The translations under genes and the position numbers were made by a program. Shown in pieces: positions 50,301 through 58,023 of a DNA stretch of 64,000 nt. Origin of the DNA: Symbiodinium sp. CCMP2592 (Eukaryota > Sar > Dinophyceae > Suessiales > Symbiodiniaceae); the NCBI GenBank assembly GCA_905221615.1, contig CAJNDT010005867.1, forward strand, positions 450,673-514,672, read 5' to 3'. Below the pieces are notes generated by a model. That model did no database searches. It saw only the letters and a list, made by a program, of their open reading frames with translations, and was not told the origin of the DNA. Each line of letters begins with the position of its first letter. Position 1 is the stretch's first letter.

Positions 50301-50400
50301 GCACTCCAGGCAGAGAGGCCGGAGAAGCCACCGCTCCGGTTGCTTCTGGCCCAGGCGTTGGGCTCATCACCTGTTGAAGGTGTTCACCCTGGGTGGCCAT
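41311..50400 (-). CDS. Copia Gag-Pol polyprotein with embedded dioxygenase-like domain
   Basis: 3029 aa. Residues 1-450 low complexity; Gag ~490-740; C-x8-C-x5-C-x3-H finger 754-773 and CCHC knuckle 787-800; protease Asp921 (VDSGATH); HHCC-like zinc segment (HVKNNHQPFRKDCSVC) and integrase core with Asp1451, Asp1646 and Glu1682. An acidic insert of ~130 residues lies between the two Asp. A TET/JBP-like 2OG-Fe(II) domain follows (His1925-x-Asp1927, His1995/1996, Arg2005); RT with YVDD from residue 2466 (42994-43005); RNase H (SDASF, AESEL, HVDSQAS); then a transmembrane segment (YFVLGMALVCVLVVWEW) and a Cys/His tail (CVHLDSNC ... CRVC). The start codon lies inside the 5' LTR (50372-50706), so the first nine codons are LTR sequence. 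A protease presumably cleaves the product. Confidence 0.92.
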   Translation of the reverse strand: MATQGEHLQQVMSPTPGPEATGAVASPASLPGVRGGGDAPQTTVNGVGVPSPSGLAQPIGDGIQQTMMDASSGPSTSTAGPVLSPQLPQETVGTAGQPRVSAVGRTGGDGTLGQVGGLGTAGVTYEAVSTTEVADASGVHGDATAVTQGFSVATESGMASAQINVAAGVSGYNPSAANPGSSAEGFETPRSTAYGASAVMQTGAQAFASQLLGRVQSLFGGAANVQPLPQGWAPSPLTSPPRPSRPLQPLERGGRVLQDECQVPMPLFTGANAQQLAAMEQRAPLLYGSGSPDRPPHTESSSIPHDAIQAEVARQLDGLKQQLRAEQERAGRAEAELSRIRSQQAGEVEATALQQVGTREVGFSGFGDSGFGSHPVANTGVGFAPSSSSPPPPPPPSAPEPQGFAGLFSGLLGSGARSSSPAPQRPQAEPRGTLPAGAASASGPTDREILIAGMHQLQDAMSEMLKGSRAERDGGNSPTNPEAVKPGISSFPALAELTSDEGSLLYQDWLVVIGGLVGDVSDTAAEWWRQVLGVVDTAYGVWISSSPLDRLKVEPVVPAELLQGRWARVNFRICSMLMAAVPESIKADIVARKCNQSAPSILFRLHTTYQPGGGSEKEVIQKNLMQPTPASDPSSAVKSLREWIRWYNRCESCNMSPPDSTILSKSLTTITSQVLAQHEEAKFRTFMLRSMLKIDAQPTSSAVLEYHKHLLAEMEALAVSKATGVSAPKVRAVGTPSPGTSPKASGQPQASKPCKFFMGTSGCRRGPKCTFSHDMSGLSRQERSKKCLACGSEAHRQKDCPVAGGSPKGKGQPGGGNTNNAAGHRPTTADQASTAIQPGASPGRAEDFTAFMRMMFAAASSSEAFPPASTPAAPAQPPAIEDKPAAQEEPKPSIKTIHLTAIEPGQVLEVDGSPSFLALVDSGATHALRAASSEAEWASAQPVVVSLAGKETSAMRLSAAGTLLLPPTSSAQTIVPLGSVIQQLGYRLDWTASRCRLIAPSGRAFRLRVKGGCPEIMESEALVLISKLEEKRLEDLKSLEANVAEGTSRIRAVKALMSKSWWDHMQDYVSLGSTNSAQLALQAAPFLADVPQAALQGLVEDVAQVSGWELLKGLTHLNRRRRRALLNAPEWIVHLYAGAPGPKPFSHLESKNVAVLELDITRGSDQDVLRTPAWRALVWGAVHGKVSHLLGAPPRGTFDTHAHGSSVVPPVRGPLDLYGLPDLSAAQRSKVDRETALLCRQIWLHAVATAGRKVRPPAGVTRLEVGFLLEHPMLIDRYVPPSHALFGQVPSFWNTGLWNSYADEAGLFEVHVYKGDLEHVISRPTTLGTNYGDLQYLETLSLDKGLRGVTVQAAAAEPESESSGMPHLHRKSHDSARWAPGFAQAVSMSIQNWSRWFRIAKTKADEQAWRDHVKNNHQPFRKDCSVCIRTAASGRRHVGVTHPSQFTLSADVCGPLKVPGADPEGRSKAPKKFKYFLAASYRFPRLHGMPEIPDPLDEVDLSKEEPLDDFLEGAGTGLTEEEARDILENLSEDDAPPLPPPPHAPDDSYSPSKEEAESQEAEEEEDGKEAQEEEADDEEEALPNRGPQEGDWEFEYSDLKEPVQSDRLMFCVPLFDNKSPSVLEALQEIYLYLRALNLPVLRLHTDRSREFMNKATRKWFANQLVRVTTTEGDAPAQNGSAERTIRWLKTRARTLLRAADFPPPLWACAMRAAAAQQRSEVLGMATKLAAPFGAKCLVRVKAYTSVAAAKGEIAERWISGRYAGLSPTVNEGHLVYRDDGKGNGFTQSLHVRTKVVEPPESPEQFEGESVPVRRRVVGKSPPEAELRAAQLGSWTWSELEAGAKTLLQEWDPEAAKNLLMQVCQAYPEEQYQAGMFRRGGIVGCMRSTWSRPWLASLCARLLQHHAPDATFTSVCLSNSCQKDIHTDSSNLPGTTNLILPVCLPKRGGDLWVELGSGDVVRGSIVEHTDARGRKRHGVVHRLEEDEVFEFDPKRHHFVTPFKGTRVVVIGYTSDVLGKAEKDDLDGLADLGFPLPDSAYLQAPRLSQVQEEEEATEAHEIPIHQHPSFPESQPVNKGGGWQEVFPVADGFVDFAVNWSCSYRPVAPVCSPSKEEAGPEQNQRPVEIDEAWPVTVSWDMYVPQEPMSDAANASNCSLRVLKVVESGSRSSLEEEGFVSEGRPVIPYRLCKAEPTFTKNIEHLLSNLSSPLQIVHTVDPAEVALNPIPWIPSIEKEVKAIEHAVLRLRPSDPRQAEYLSDPRLQVVPSKFVFTVKPPDQGAAAVGDTGKLALTQPDNSTEALQGAPKASSQGQSLYRRKARLVACGNVAPNTGLDVYAGGAQAESLRTVIALASFFGWLLGVLDITSAFLKTPIPCLEGFPIFALTPPRLLVKLGLAVAHELWILSHAVYGLREAPRLWGQYRDACLAALVWDLDGVTYRLEPSTLDPNWWKVVRVEGGRVEGALLVYVDDFLLCGSLGVLQSLAKALQEKWATTPFVVATPEQPIKFLGVDIIVIPRGFVLSQQSYAEEVLRLHEVPCHVRGRIPCPRELASFEVGEGDSSPPDGEAVHRAQQVTGELLWLSQRTRPDLAFTASLLASLSTKAPCRALRIADRALAYLQRTKTASLVFEADGTQLHGWSDASFSPEGLRSHGGWCVCVHGCPVAWRSARQAFVTLSTAESELTASIECAIALESIEALLHTVGFDVAEERVLHVDSQASLAISDGHGSWRTRHLRVRAEYLREQTRSGKLRLAFCPGVEQLADLLTKPLPSARIEELVRLWGMRDFAGDTADREVRPSSSAAVDPVALSALLCLLQIQPARSSSRESEYPGLQLDGSLELYFVLGMALVCVLVVWEWLKRLWDRLDAWWAGSHASSRRARRLRRMQRAVEDELAAQLQGMSLEDVSSRPPAGESTAHNERAPLPSQSSHELPAAPRPKATQSRRRPAAREQSTQTDREPAFQPVTGVPPDPMPARIEIRTQYELPQGPFYFTAHGDCVHLDSNCWGLRRNTPLTTRNLCRVCRDRHRTGL
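44325..44790 (-). other. TET/JBP-like 2OG-Fe(II) dioxygenase domain in element C
   Basis: Residues ~1870-2025 of the polyprotein, between integrase and RT. His (44626-44628) and Asp (44620-44622) form HTDSSN, an HxDxxN iron motif. A GG-DLWVEL turn follows. A distal His pair (44413-44418) sits in RHHFVTPFKGTR, and Arg (44386-44388) is positioned to bind 2-oxoglutarate; RVVVIGYT gives the closing strand. This order and spacing fit a double-stranded beta-helix dioxygenase. The HxDxxN and H-x2-TP-...-R details recall TET/JBP DNA base oxidases. Function is inferred from motif only. Confidence 0.6.
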
Positions 50401-50706
50401 ACCCTGCAGCGAAGCTCACGCAGAATGTTTTCTATGGCTGGGCGCAGAGGCGACTCACGATCTCAACGAAGCAACAAGAGAACCGACAAACCAACAAACG
50501 ACCTGTACAGCTTTACAAGTTGTTGGTTACAGTACACATGGCTCAAGAGGCTTTCCTACGCAGCCTTCCCCTAAGCCAAAGGATACAGGAAACACACATG
50601 TACAAGCCTACCTGAAGGAAACTATACAAGTGCCGGCAATCCCTTCAAGCAGACTACACACCTGTCTAACCTGATACCTGGGCATGCAGTGAGAAGCATT
50701 TCAACA
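50372..50706 (-). repeat. 5' LTR of copia element C
   Basis: 335 bp; contains the polyprotein ATG (50398-50400) 29 bases before its inner end. Right after the LTR the sequence reads GGTGATGAGCCC, with no TGG-initial primer-binding site that I can recognise. Confidence 0.95.
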
Positions 50707-51010
50707 GAACTGTTTAAAAATGTGTGTAAACATGGGTTTAAACACATTCGGGTGCAGGGAACTGTTTAAGCATGCGTTTACACATGGGTTTAAACACAGT
50801 CGGCATGTGCGACACTCACAGAACTGTTTAAACATGTGTTTAAACTTGGGTGAAAACACATTCGGCACGTGCGGCATTCAGGCAGGTGTTTAACCATGTG
50901 TTTAAGCATGGGTCTAAGTACATTCGCCGAATGTGTAAACCCATGTTTCAGCACGTGTTCATGTGTCGTTTCAATCATTTACACATGTTGGCACGCATGT
51001 TTCAACTTGG
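50707..51010 (+). repeat. ~61-bp GTTTAAAC satellite, right block
   Basis: Continuation of the left block after the GAACT duplication; unit starts (GAACTG) at 50707, 50759 and 50821, with further degenerate units to about 51010. Confidence 0.85.
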
Positions 51011-51039
51011 TGCCCGGCGCCGCTCTCCAAAAACGGACC

Positions 51040-53120
51040 CAGGAGTCTAGCTTGCGCAGGTTACTGGCGAGGCTCTCCGGTGTGCTCCGCCGTGAGCGCC
51101 AAGAAGCGTACCCTGCAGGGCGAAGCTGCAGAGGCGGCGCAGCGTCGTCACGATGGAGGGCAGTAGCAGCACGGCCGTGCGAGGAGGACCAAGTGCGGGA
51201 GCCGTGCAAGGGCAGGTCATGGCTATATGATCACTTTCATCACCGAGCCGGTGATCAAAGCCAGTACTACTGCAACAAATGCTGCAGTGGCTTTGCACGC
51301 ACGGTTGACAACAAAGATGGTGTGCTGAGGCTTAAATCACTGGAGATGAAAACGACTTGTCCAAGCACCACGGCATCAGTAAAGATGACCCTGCTGAGAA
51401 AGTCCGCCCAAGCGGGCAAAGGAGTTTGCAGCGGTTTGCCTCGTACCCGAAGGCTGAGAACCAGGAGCTCCTGAACCTCTTTGCCACGGAGCTCCACATC
51501 CATGGCCTCTGCGAGCTCACGATGGTCGAATGTCCTGGTGTTCAAGCTTTTCTCGAGAGGCCAGACCTTAGGTTGAAGCTTTGCAGTCGGAAAAGATGAC
51601 CGAGAAGGTTTTGGTCCGTTGTCTCGACGAGTCGGAGCACTACCTGTTGAGGCTGCTGTGCGAGGCTTTGGAGGACAAGTCTTGTGTCATGCACTATCGC
51701 GGAGACTTGTGGACTGCTGCTTGGACCGGGCAGCAGCACCTTTGTCACTGCTTGCAGTTCGTCACTTCTTCGTTTGAGCTGCGGGCGGTCTGCGCCAGCC
51801 ACCAACCGTTCGACCAGAACAAGACGGCAGTCAATCAGAAGGCTGCCATCCACGGCAATTTCGAAGATTCGAGGTTCCGATCCAGCAAGGGTGCCTTACT
51901 ACAGATTCTGAAGCCGCTCTCGAAAAGGCCAGTCCCAGCTCCCAAGGTTACTGAGTTAAGGCTTTTTTACGGTTAGTTTAAGCTTTCGGCCTTAGGGTTG
52001 AGAACAGGTCAAGGGTTCAAGGTTTGCAAGCCCCATGTACATGTTCCCAGCTAAATTTTGCGGAAGTTGGGGATATATAGGGTCTAGATCAGGACTTTTG
52101 GGACCTAGGGTTTTGGGGCCCCTTCTTTGGGTGTGAGGCAGCAGAAGACTACTGTCAGCAGTGCACCCGCGGAAGACACGAGTACTTGCGAGTGCGAATA
52201 ATTTGTGGGGCGCATCGCCTTCAACTCCCCCCGAAGCATCAGTTGCTGACACGAGGATCCGGAGAAGAGACAGGCTCGCTTCGCTCACCAGAACGTCTAC
52301 GACCTTGTCAGGGATGCAGGACCACAGTCGGTTATTTCGCGAGGTCGTGCAAGCAGACACAAGTGTTGCAGCAGTTCAGCAATGAGTTGGGAGAGCCAGA
52401 GAGCAAGTTTGTCACGCGCTGCGAGACTCGCTGGAACTCCACTTTGGACATGCTTCGCTCTCTGTGGTCCCTCGTGTGGTCGTAGACCCGCAGCTCTTGT
52501 ACCTTATGCCACCATTTTAAGTTTTGGTATTCAAACCCCAGGCAGCGGCGGCAAAGCTTGTGCAAGTACAGCGTGCAGAGCCCGGGCTGGACCGAGAGGC
52601 ACATGCTTGAAATCCGGGTTACGACCGGGGTGTTGTCGCCCGTCGCCATGGGCACCGACATATTACAAGGGGCAAAGTATGCCACTGCGAGCTACTTCAT
52701 GCCGAGATTGCAAACCATTCTGCAAAGTCTGCACCCGCAGACTCCTGTGTACGTTTGCTCCCACACCAAGGACTGTGGCAAGCCTTTAAAAGCAGCTTAA
52801 GAGCCCTAAGCCCTCCGTTTTAGCACTTCGAAGTCTTCAGTCTTGAGCCCTGACCCTCGAACATGTCTCCACTTGTCGCCAGGACGAGATCGCCGTTGCG
52901 CAGTCGGACCTGATGCCTGTCGCGGCTACACTGCGGCAAAGATTGCGGGAAGAGTATGTGCAGTGCGAAGAACAGCTGACCCCCCGAAGCGAGGGGGATG
53001 CTGTACGTGGCGGCGATGTGCGATCCGAAGTTCAATGGCTTGGAGTGGCTTCCAGGGTGCTCCGCGCAGGAGCTGAAAAGGGAGCAGCATGCGGCTTTCA
53101 ATGTGAGGCTCGCTGCAGTT
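51040..53120 (+). pseudogene. hAT-family transposase, decayed
   Basis: Pieces in order on the + strand: a BED-like zinc finger (SWLYDHFHHR ... YYCNKC, near 51215-51300); the hAT N-terminal helix (FATELHIHGLCELTMVECPG); the first catalytic-Asp block (GDLWTAAWTG, near 51705-51735); TRWNSTLDML (near 52426-52455), the hallmark hAT motif; LQGAKYATASYFMPRL near 52650-52700; and AAMCDPKFNGLEWLPG near 53010-53060. The pieces lie in different frames with stops between, so the gene is dead. The C-terminal hATC dimerisation domain and terminal inverted repeats were not found. Confidence 0.75.
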
Positions 53121-53984
53121 GCAAAAGCCCCAACTTTAAGCAACTTTAAGCAGTAGTTGTAGCACGTCAGATTTTGTGTGCCCTGCAACAAGTCAGATGT
53201 TTTTATCCCTTGTAACAGTACTGCTACGGCTAAGCAGATCAGGCGCCTGCAGTCTGGCGGACACGTCGACATAATCACTGATGCATTGCCGCTTCTATAC
53301 ATAAGGTACATATGTCGCAACACCCCCAGCCCTCAGGCTTCTTTTCCAGAAGGCCCTACCAAACAATCACAAGTTTCTGAGAACCAAGCCGAATGCTGGC
53401 AAGGACTAGGAATGGCTGAGATGCCTGGCCTGCGAAGCGTTCGTCCGGCCAAGATGTGCACGTAGCAGCCAACCGATCTGAAGTTTTGTCGCTCTGCAAA
53501 CAAGTCCCCCTTGAACCCTCGATCCACGGTCCACGGAAGTTTGGTTGCTTCTCAGAAAACATACGTTTTTCGAGGGGAAAGGTGCAGATGTCCGAGTTAC
53601 GGAAAGCGTGTGGCTGATCTTTCGTTCTGAAACGCTCGACCTTAAACTCGTCGTGCAAGTTGTTTTTCGATTTGGATATGAAGCGTGATGCGCAGGGCTT
53701 TATGCCGGGTTGCTGTTAAAGCTTGTTGTTAATGTCTTGCTGTTCAGTGTGAGGGCCACGGCTTTGGCGAGTTGGCGACAAAGGACTAACCCTACTCAGC
53801 TGGCTAACAATGTTGGGGACAGAGAAAATTCGGTCCTGGTCATGTGGCTCGGAAAGGAGCACTACTGCAGCGCTACAAGCGCGCGCTCAGGCAAACACAA
53901 AACACCCACACACACACAGACAAATATGCAAGTACCCACCAACGCACAATAGAAATTACACGATCCAACCTGTTACATACGGTT
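53121..53984. other. No recognisable gene
   Basis: Non-repetitive DNA with short frames only. A (CA)n-like run lies near 53900-53930. Confidence 0.5.
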
Positions 53985-54488
53985 TCAGCTTCCATACTTT
54001 GTTTCTTCTGCGTCCCGTGTGGTACCCGCCGTCGCCTGCCCCACACCCCCTCCCCCCGACTCCCCCCAACACCGAAGCCGTCCAACACCGCTCGCACCCT
54101 CATGCTTGCAGCCAGTTGTCTCCATGCGACATAACGATCGGCGATACACGAACAGATGGAGCATGGTGTCATCATGGTGTACTTCTTCTCGTCCCACGAA
54201 CCCCCAGGACTTTAGTTCCCGAACGAGAAGACGAGGGGTTACAGCGAGATGTTCCAGTCTCTCTGCACACGCTGTGGAAGTGGCCACCTTGCGTGCCTCC
54301 CGGGTGAGTTTCTGCAATGCTGCGCCCTGAGCCATGAAACGACTGTAAACGAAGGAGTCAGTCTGTATGCTAGACAGGCCATCGCTGTGCGTGCCCGACT
54401 CAAGATGCCTTGCTATGTACTGATCCAGTAGATCTTGACGTCGACCGTGCTGATGCACGGAGTACTGCTGGAGTGCTGGAAAATCCAC
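53985..54488 (-). CDS. Unrecognised 167-aa ORF
   Basis: Begins MDFPALQQYSVHQHGRRQDL and has a protein-like N-terminal half with alternating charged and hydrophobic residues, then a Gly-rich C-terminus (GESGGGGVGQATAG). It lies next to the palindromic motif at 54522-54540. No family recognised. Confidence 0.3.
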   Translation of the reverse strand: MDFPALQQYSVHQHGRRQDLLDQYIARHLESGTHSDGLSSIQTDSFVYSRFMAQGAALQKLTREARKVATSTACAERLEHLAVTPRLLVRELKSWGFVGREEVHHDDTMLHLFVYRRSLCRMETTGCKHEGASGVGRLRCWGESGGGGVGQATAGTTRDAEETKYGS

Positions 54489-54521
54489 AGTCTCAGACAG
54501 AATTGATTGCGTGGTGCGGCG

Positions 54522-54561
54522 GTACCTCGTGACGAGGTACGAGTTAGGACTATGTGTGCTC
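54522..54561 (+). repeat. Dispersed 40-bp palindromic motif
   Basis: GTACCTCGTGACGAGGTAC is a 9-bp-arm palindrome around one central base. The whole 40 bp matches 31145-31184 with two differences. Probably a terminal motif of the 27-31 kb element family. Confidence 0.75.
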
Positions 54562-54954
54562 TAGCCCGTCCATCTTTCCTATACCGAAATCATCGTAGGT
54601 GTTTCGGTGTGGCGAGGAAGAACCTTTCTCTCCCAGCCGAGGTGCGATGGCGCAACATTTCAGTTCTCTTGCCTTTGGATGACACCAGGCAGCCGAGAAG
54701 AGCATCGACTTTCTGATAAAGATATTGCGTCGCCTGCCGTGTGTTGGGCGTGGAGGCATGCGCGGTACATATGAGCTGATCGTATTACTCTGCAATGTCA
54801 CTCACAACACCCCGCTGGAAAGATTGCCGTCAGAATGATACCAGTGCGGATCCCTTTCTAGATCCTCAGTGAACGTTCTTGAGATCATGGATCACCTGTA
54901 AGCATTCCTTGCGCGAGTTCTAGCGGAAGAACAGTGTGACTGGGTGCGAGAGAA
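54562..54954. other. No recognisable gene
   Basis: Short frames only; no repeat or motif seen beyond the adjacent palindrome. Confidence 0.5.
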
Positions 54955-56542
54955 TTGCGGAATGAAGCGGTGTATCCCCTGCGCATGGTTTACCTTGTCG
55001 TCCTCCATTATTGTGAGTGTGGCCGCCTTGCCCATGATAAGGCAGACGACACGCTGCTTCAATTGATCATAAGGTTTTTCTTGTCACGACATTACTCTAT
55101 TGTGGGGATGTTCTCGAATTTCAACTCCTGCATCTCCCTGGCGTTCCCGAAACTCCGCCTGCTCGTGAAATCGTAGTTCACACAGCTTTCGCCGACGATG
55201 AACCTGTTCCAGACGTCTGCGACGAAGTGCCCACTGTGCTCCATCTCCTGAATCCGTCCATTGGCGGCATTCCGGGCCAGCTCCCCACTTCCGAAACTCA
55301 CAGCGGTCTAGGAAAACGCCGCAATCAAGCGTAGCGGAAGCGAGACCCCCGAACTGCCCTTTCCATCGCCGCCCTGGGAGACCTGGAACCAGATCTTGCC
55401 GGTACATTGCTTGAATGCCGCATGAATTAAGCACATATTCAATTGGAACCAGTGTGCATTGTCGAAGTGGAAAGATTCGAGAAATGTGCGCAGGCGATTG
55501 CGAGCGAAGTTGATGCCCAAATCGGGATACGACTCCATGACGTTCTCATAGAAAGAGACACAATCAAGCTTCGGATAGCAGTTAGCCTGCGGAGACTTGG
55601 GCACAACTTCCCAGTTGTCGTTGAAATTTACTCAGATAGACGTCTTTGAAGTTTGACGGCGTGGGCATGTCGCACTTAGTCAAAAAGAGCTTGGACAGTT
55701 TGTTTCCACGCTGTGCATTTTCCGAATTTCTCGAAGTTGGAGCCAACATATCTGCTCTGCGTGGCCAGTGTGTGCGCCAGACTTTATTGCCTGTTGTGAG
55801 ACGAACATGATTGCTATGTTGCTTAGCAGCATCCGCGAGACGTGCTCGAACACGATCATCTGCTTCAGTCATTCGCCTAGGATCTCTGCAATGTAGGTGC
55901 CTGCCTCTACACAGAACCATCTGATCTCTGGCTGTACATCCTCCACGTAGACAGCCAGACTGCTTCAGAGACCCTCTGCAGCCATCAGAGTGGACCAAGC
56001 CTTGACCTCCAGCGAAGCTGCCCGAACCCATGCACAGCCCTCGTACGCAAAGTGGAGAGCATGTATTCGGCAGAGTCGATGTACTTACACAAGCCCACAA
56101 TGTCTTGGACTTCGAACCCGGCCGTCTGGAAAGCTTGCCTACTCCATTGGCGGTAGTCATTTACCAGCCTTAGCGTAGCAGGTTCTGCTGGTGACCGAGG
56201 AGCTGGCTGTTGCGGTGGCTCCACTGCACGACTTTCAACTTGTATCTGCTCGAAAACACGAAACCTGAGGCCGACATAGAAACAAACAGGTCGAAAAAGT
56301 GGTTTTATGCTGTAGCAATTAAGAGCGGCACATATCTGGACCTCCCAATCTCTTTGCTGGTGGTTGAGATCCGTCCCCATCGCCAACCATTTCCTCCATG
56401 ACTGTTTCGAGTTCATTTTCCAGCGTATCTGGAACGAGAGCTGAAGACATGCTTCGGATGCGGTCAAAGCGTAAACAGATACCTGCGAGATCGTGGTAAG
56501 CTGAACGGCAGCAGAACCCGAGCAAGATTGCAGCGAGTGCAA
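54955..56542 (-). pseudogene. Decayed D5-like (SF3-type) helicase/primase ORF
   Basis: On the - strand, pieces in at least three frames follow one another. The N-terminal part contains NDYRQWSRQAFQTAGFEVQD. A middle part has a P-loop-like run (KIWFQVSQGGDGKGSSG, 55308-55604). Then come LDCGVFLDRCEFRKWG in the next frame, ADVWNRFIVGESCVNYDF (55092-55301), and YDQLKQRVVCLIMGKA near 55050. The order suits a large mobile-element or virus-derived ATPase family that I recall from dinoflagellate genomes, but exact assignment is uncertain. Several frameshifts make it inactive. Confidence 0.4.
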
Positions 56543-56559
56543 TCAAATCGCTTCAAAAC

Positions 56560-57200
56560 ATGACGGCCATGGCCGCCGAACCCTGTGTTACGCCCACCGC
56601 CGCCTCCTACAGCTCCCGAGGCTGGGCCCGAGGAGCTCACCGCTGGTCCCTTCTGTGCCCAGCCCTTTTTGCAGATGCCATGCTGAAGCAGAGTCAGGCG
56701 CTGGGGCACGTCTCGTGGCCCAAGAAAAAACTGCGGGCGATGCGGCCCTCAGTGGAACGATCGGGGCGCTACTACTGGGAACCCGGAATGCCTCAAAGCA
56801 AAAGCGGCTCCAGGCAGCTGGCCGCCGGGAGTGGAGGCTTCTTCTTGCAGGTCAGCCAACAAGCTCTGCGCCGGCTGGCTGCTTCCGAGCAAGCCCCTGC
56901 CACACGGCGGGAAGATCTGATGAGTCGAGGCCCCCTTTTCACTTCGTATGCCGAATGCTTCGATGGGAACCAGAGGTCGCTGGGCATTGTGTTCTGGCTG
57001 CTTTCCAACATGACATAGCAGACACAATGATTACGGGCGACTATGTGGGGGCCGAAGAGTTGGTGGCTCTCAGCTTGACAGCGGTGGAGCAAGCTGCTCA
57101 AGGCAATGGTGCCTGGGACATTGGCTATTTGCTCAGCCTTCACAAAGCCTGGGACTTCTTAAGCCTGTTTTTTTTGGGTTTAGGAGGTTCCCTAACCTCC
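56560..57200 (+). pseudogene. Retroelement upstream-ORF fragment
   Basis: An open stretch (56560-57018) and, in another frame, VGAEELVALSLTAVEQAA and NGAWDIGYLLSLHKAW (57040-57165). The second resembles the helical region upstream of zinc fingers in dinoflagellate retroelements as I remember them. The function is not known. It is broken by a frame change near 57010. Confidence 0.3.
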
Positions 57201-57201
57201 T
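57182..57201 (+). other. 8-bp stem, 4-nt loop hairpin
   Basis: AGGAGGTT, CCCT, AACCTCCT. It follows a T8 run at about 57167-57174. Role unknown. Confidence 0.7.
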
Positions 57202-58023
57202 GGGAAGTAGGGGACCTCACCCGGCAATCGCAGCACACACCTGAGAAGCCAATAGCAGGCAGCGGCTTACCCACTGGCGTCGGCCCGGCAGAGGGACGGC
57301 CCTCTTGCACCAGGAGGAAGGCTGAGGCATTGAATTGGCGAGATCCGCTGACAGTGGGTTGGTGGTGCCGCCTCCAAGCCGCCGGGCTTCCTGGTGCAAA
57401 GCCTGTGCCTGGGTCCCTTCGCTTCCTATAGAACGTTGAAGTTCTAGTCGCGAATTGAACAACGGCTCGAAGGGCTCACTGGTCTTAAGTCCCCAATCAG
57501 AGAAAGCCAGCAACCATGAACGAAGCGCCGATGCGTAAGCTCTTTTTGCACTAGACCAAATGCTCGGGACGGTGATGATAGGCGCTTGCCTTCTTTACAC
57601 TATACAAATGCGTACCGGCTCTGGCGCTAGGTCTTGCCGTGCCATGAAGCTTAAACCACACGGCCATAAAAACACATCATGCCACACAGGGAGGGCACAT
57701 GTTTCTGCACTCCTCCTTGATGATGCCGTTAGGCTATGCATCACCCCTCATTTTCTGCCCGACATGGATGAAGTCCTGTGACTCACCTATTGTAGATGCT
57801 GCGTCCACCATTCTCAACGCAACACCTGCAGAGTCGAAGAGCTTGGGCCCTGCCAGTGTTTCGCAATCCCCAGCAATTTCCATGAATGTGAAGAGCATCT
57901 GTTCCCGGTACATGGTGATATGGGCCCGCAAAGGTCTCGACTCTGACTTCCGGGATTGGTTCCGGTCGCAGTTGATAGTCCTTTTGGACTCCTTGATCCC
58001 GGGTTGGTGGTTTATCCCTTCTA
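57202..58023. other. No recognisable gene
   Basis: Short frames on both strands. A 65-codon - strand frame (57734-57931, IAGDCETLAGPKLFDSAG) is protein-like but unassigned. Confidence 0.4.

Larger units (their letters stand above)
40880..50706 (-). mobile_element. Ty1/copia element C, structurally complete and young
   Basis: 9827 bp with LTRs 40880-41214 and 50372-50706 that look identical over 335 bp, ends TGTTGAA...TTCAACA, and target duplication GAACT (40875-40879 and 50707-50711). A polypurine tract AAGGAGGAG lies directly before the 3' LTR (41215-41223, - strand). One uninterrupted 3029-codon frame encodes Gag, protease, integrase, a dioxygenase-like domain, RT, RNase H and a membrane-anchored tail. 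It was inserted into a ~61-bp satellite. Identical LTRs and the intact frame indicate very recent transposition. Confidence 0.93.
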
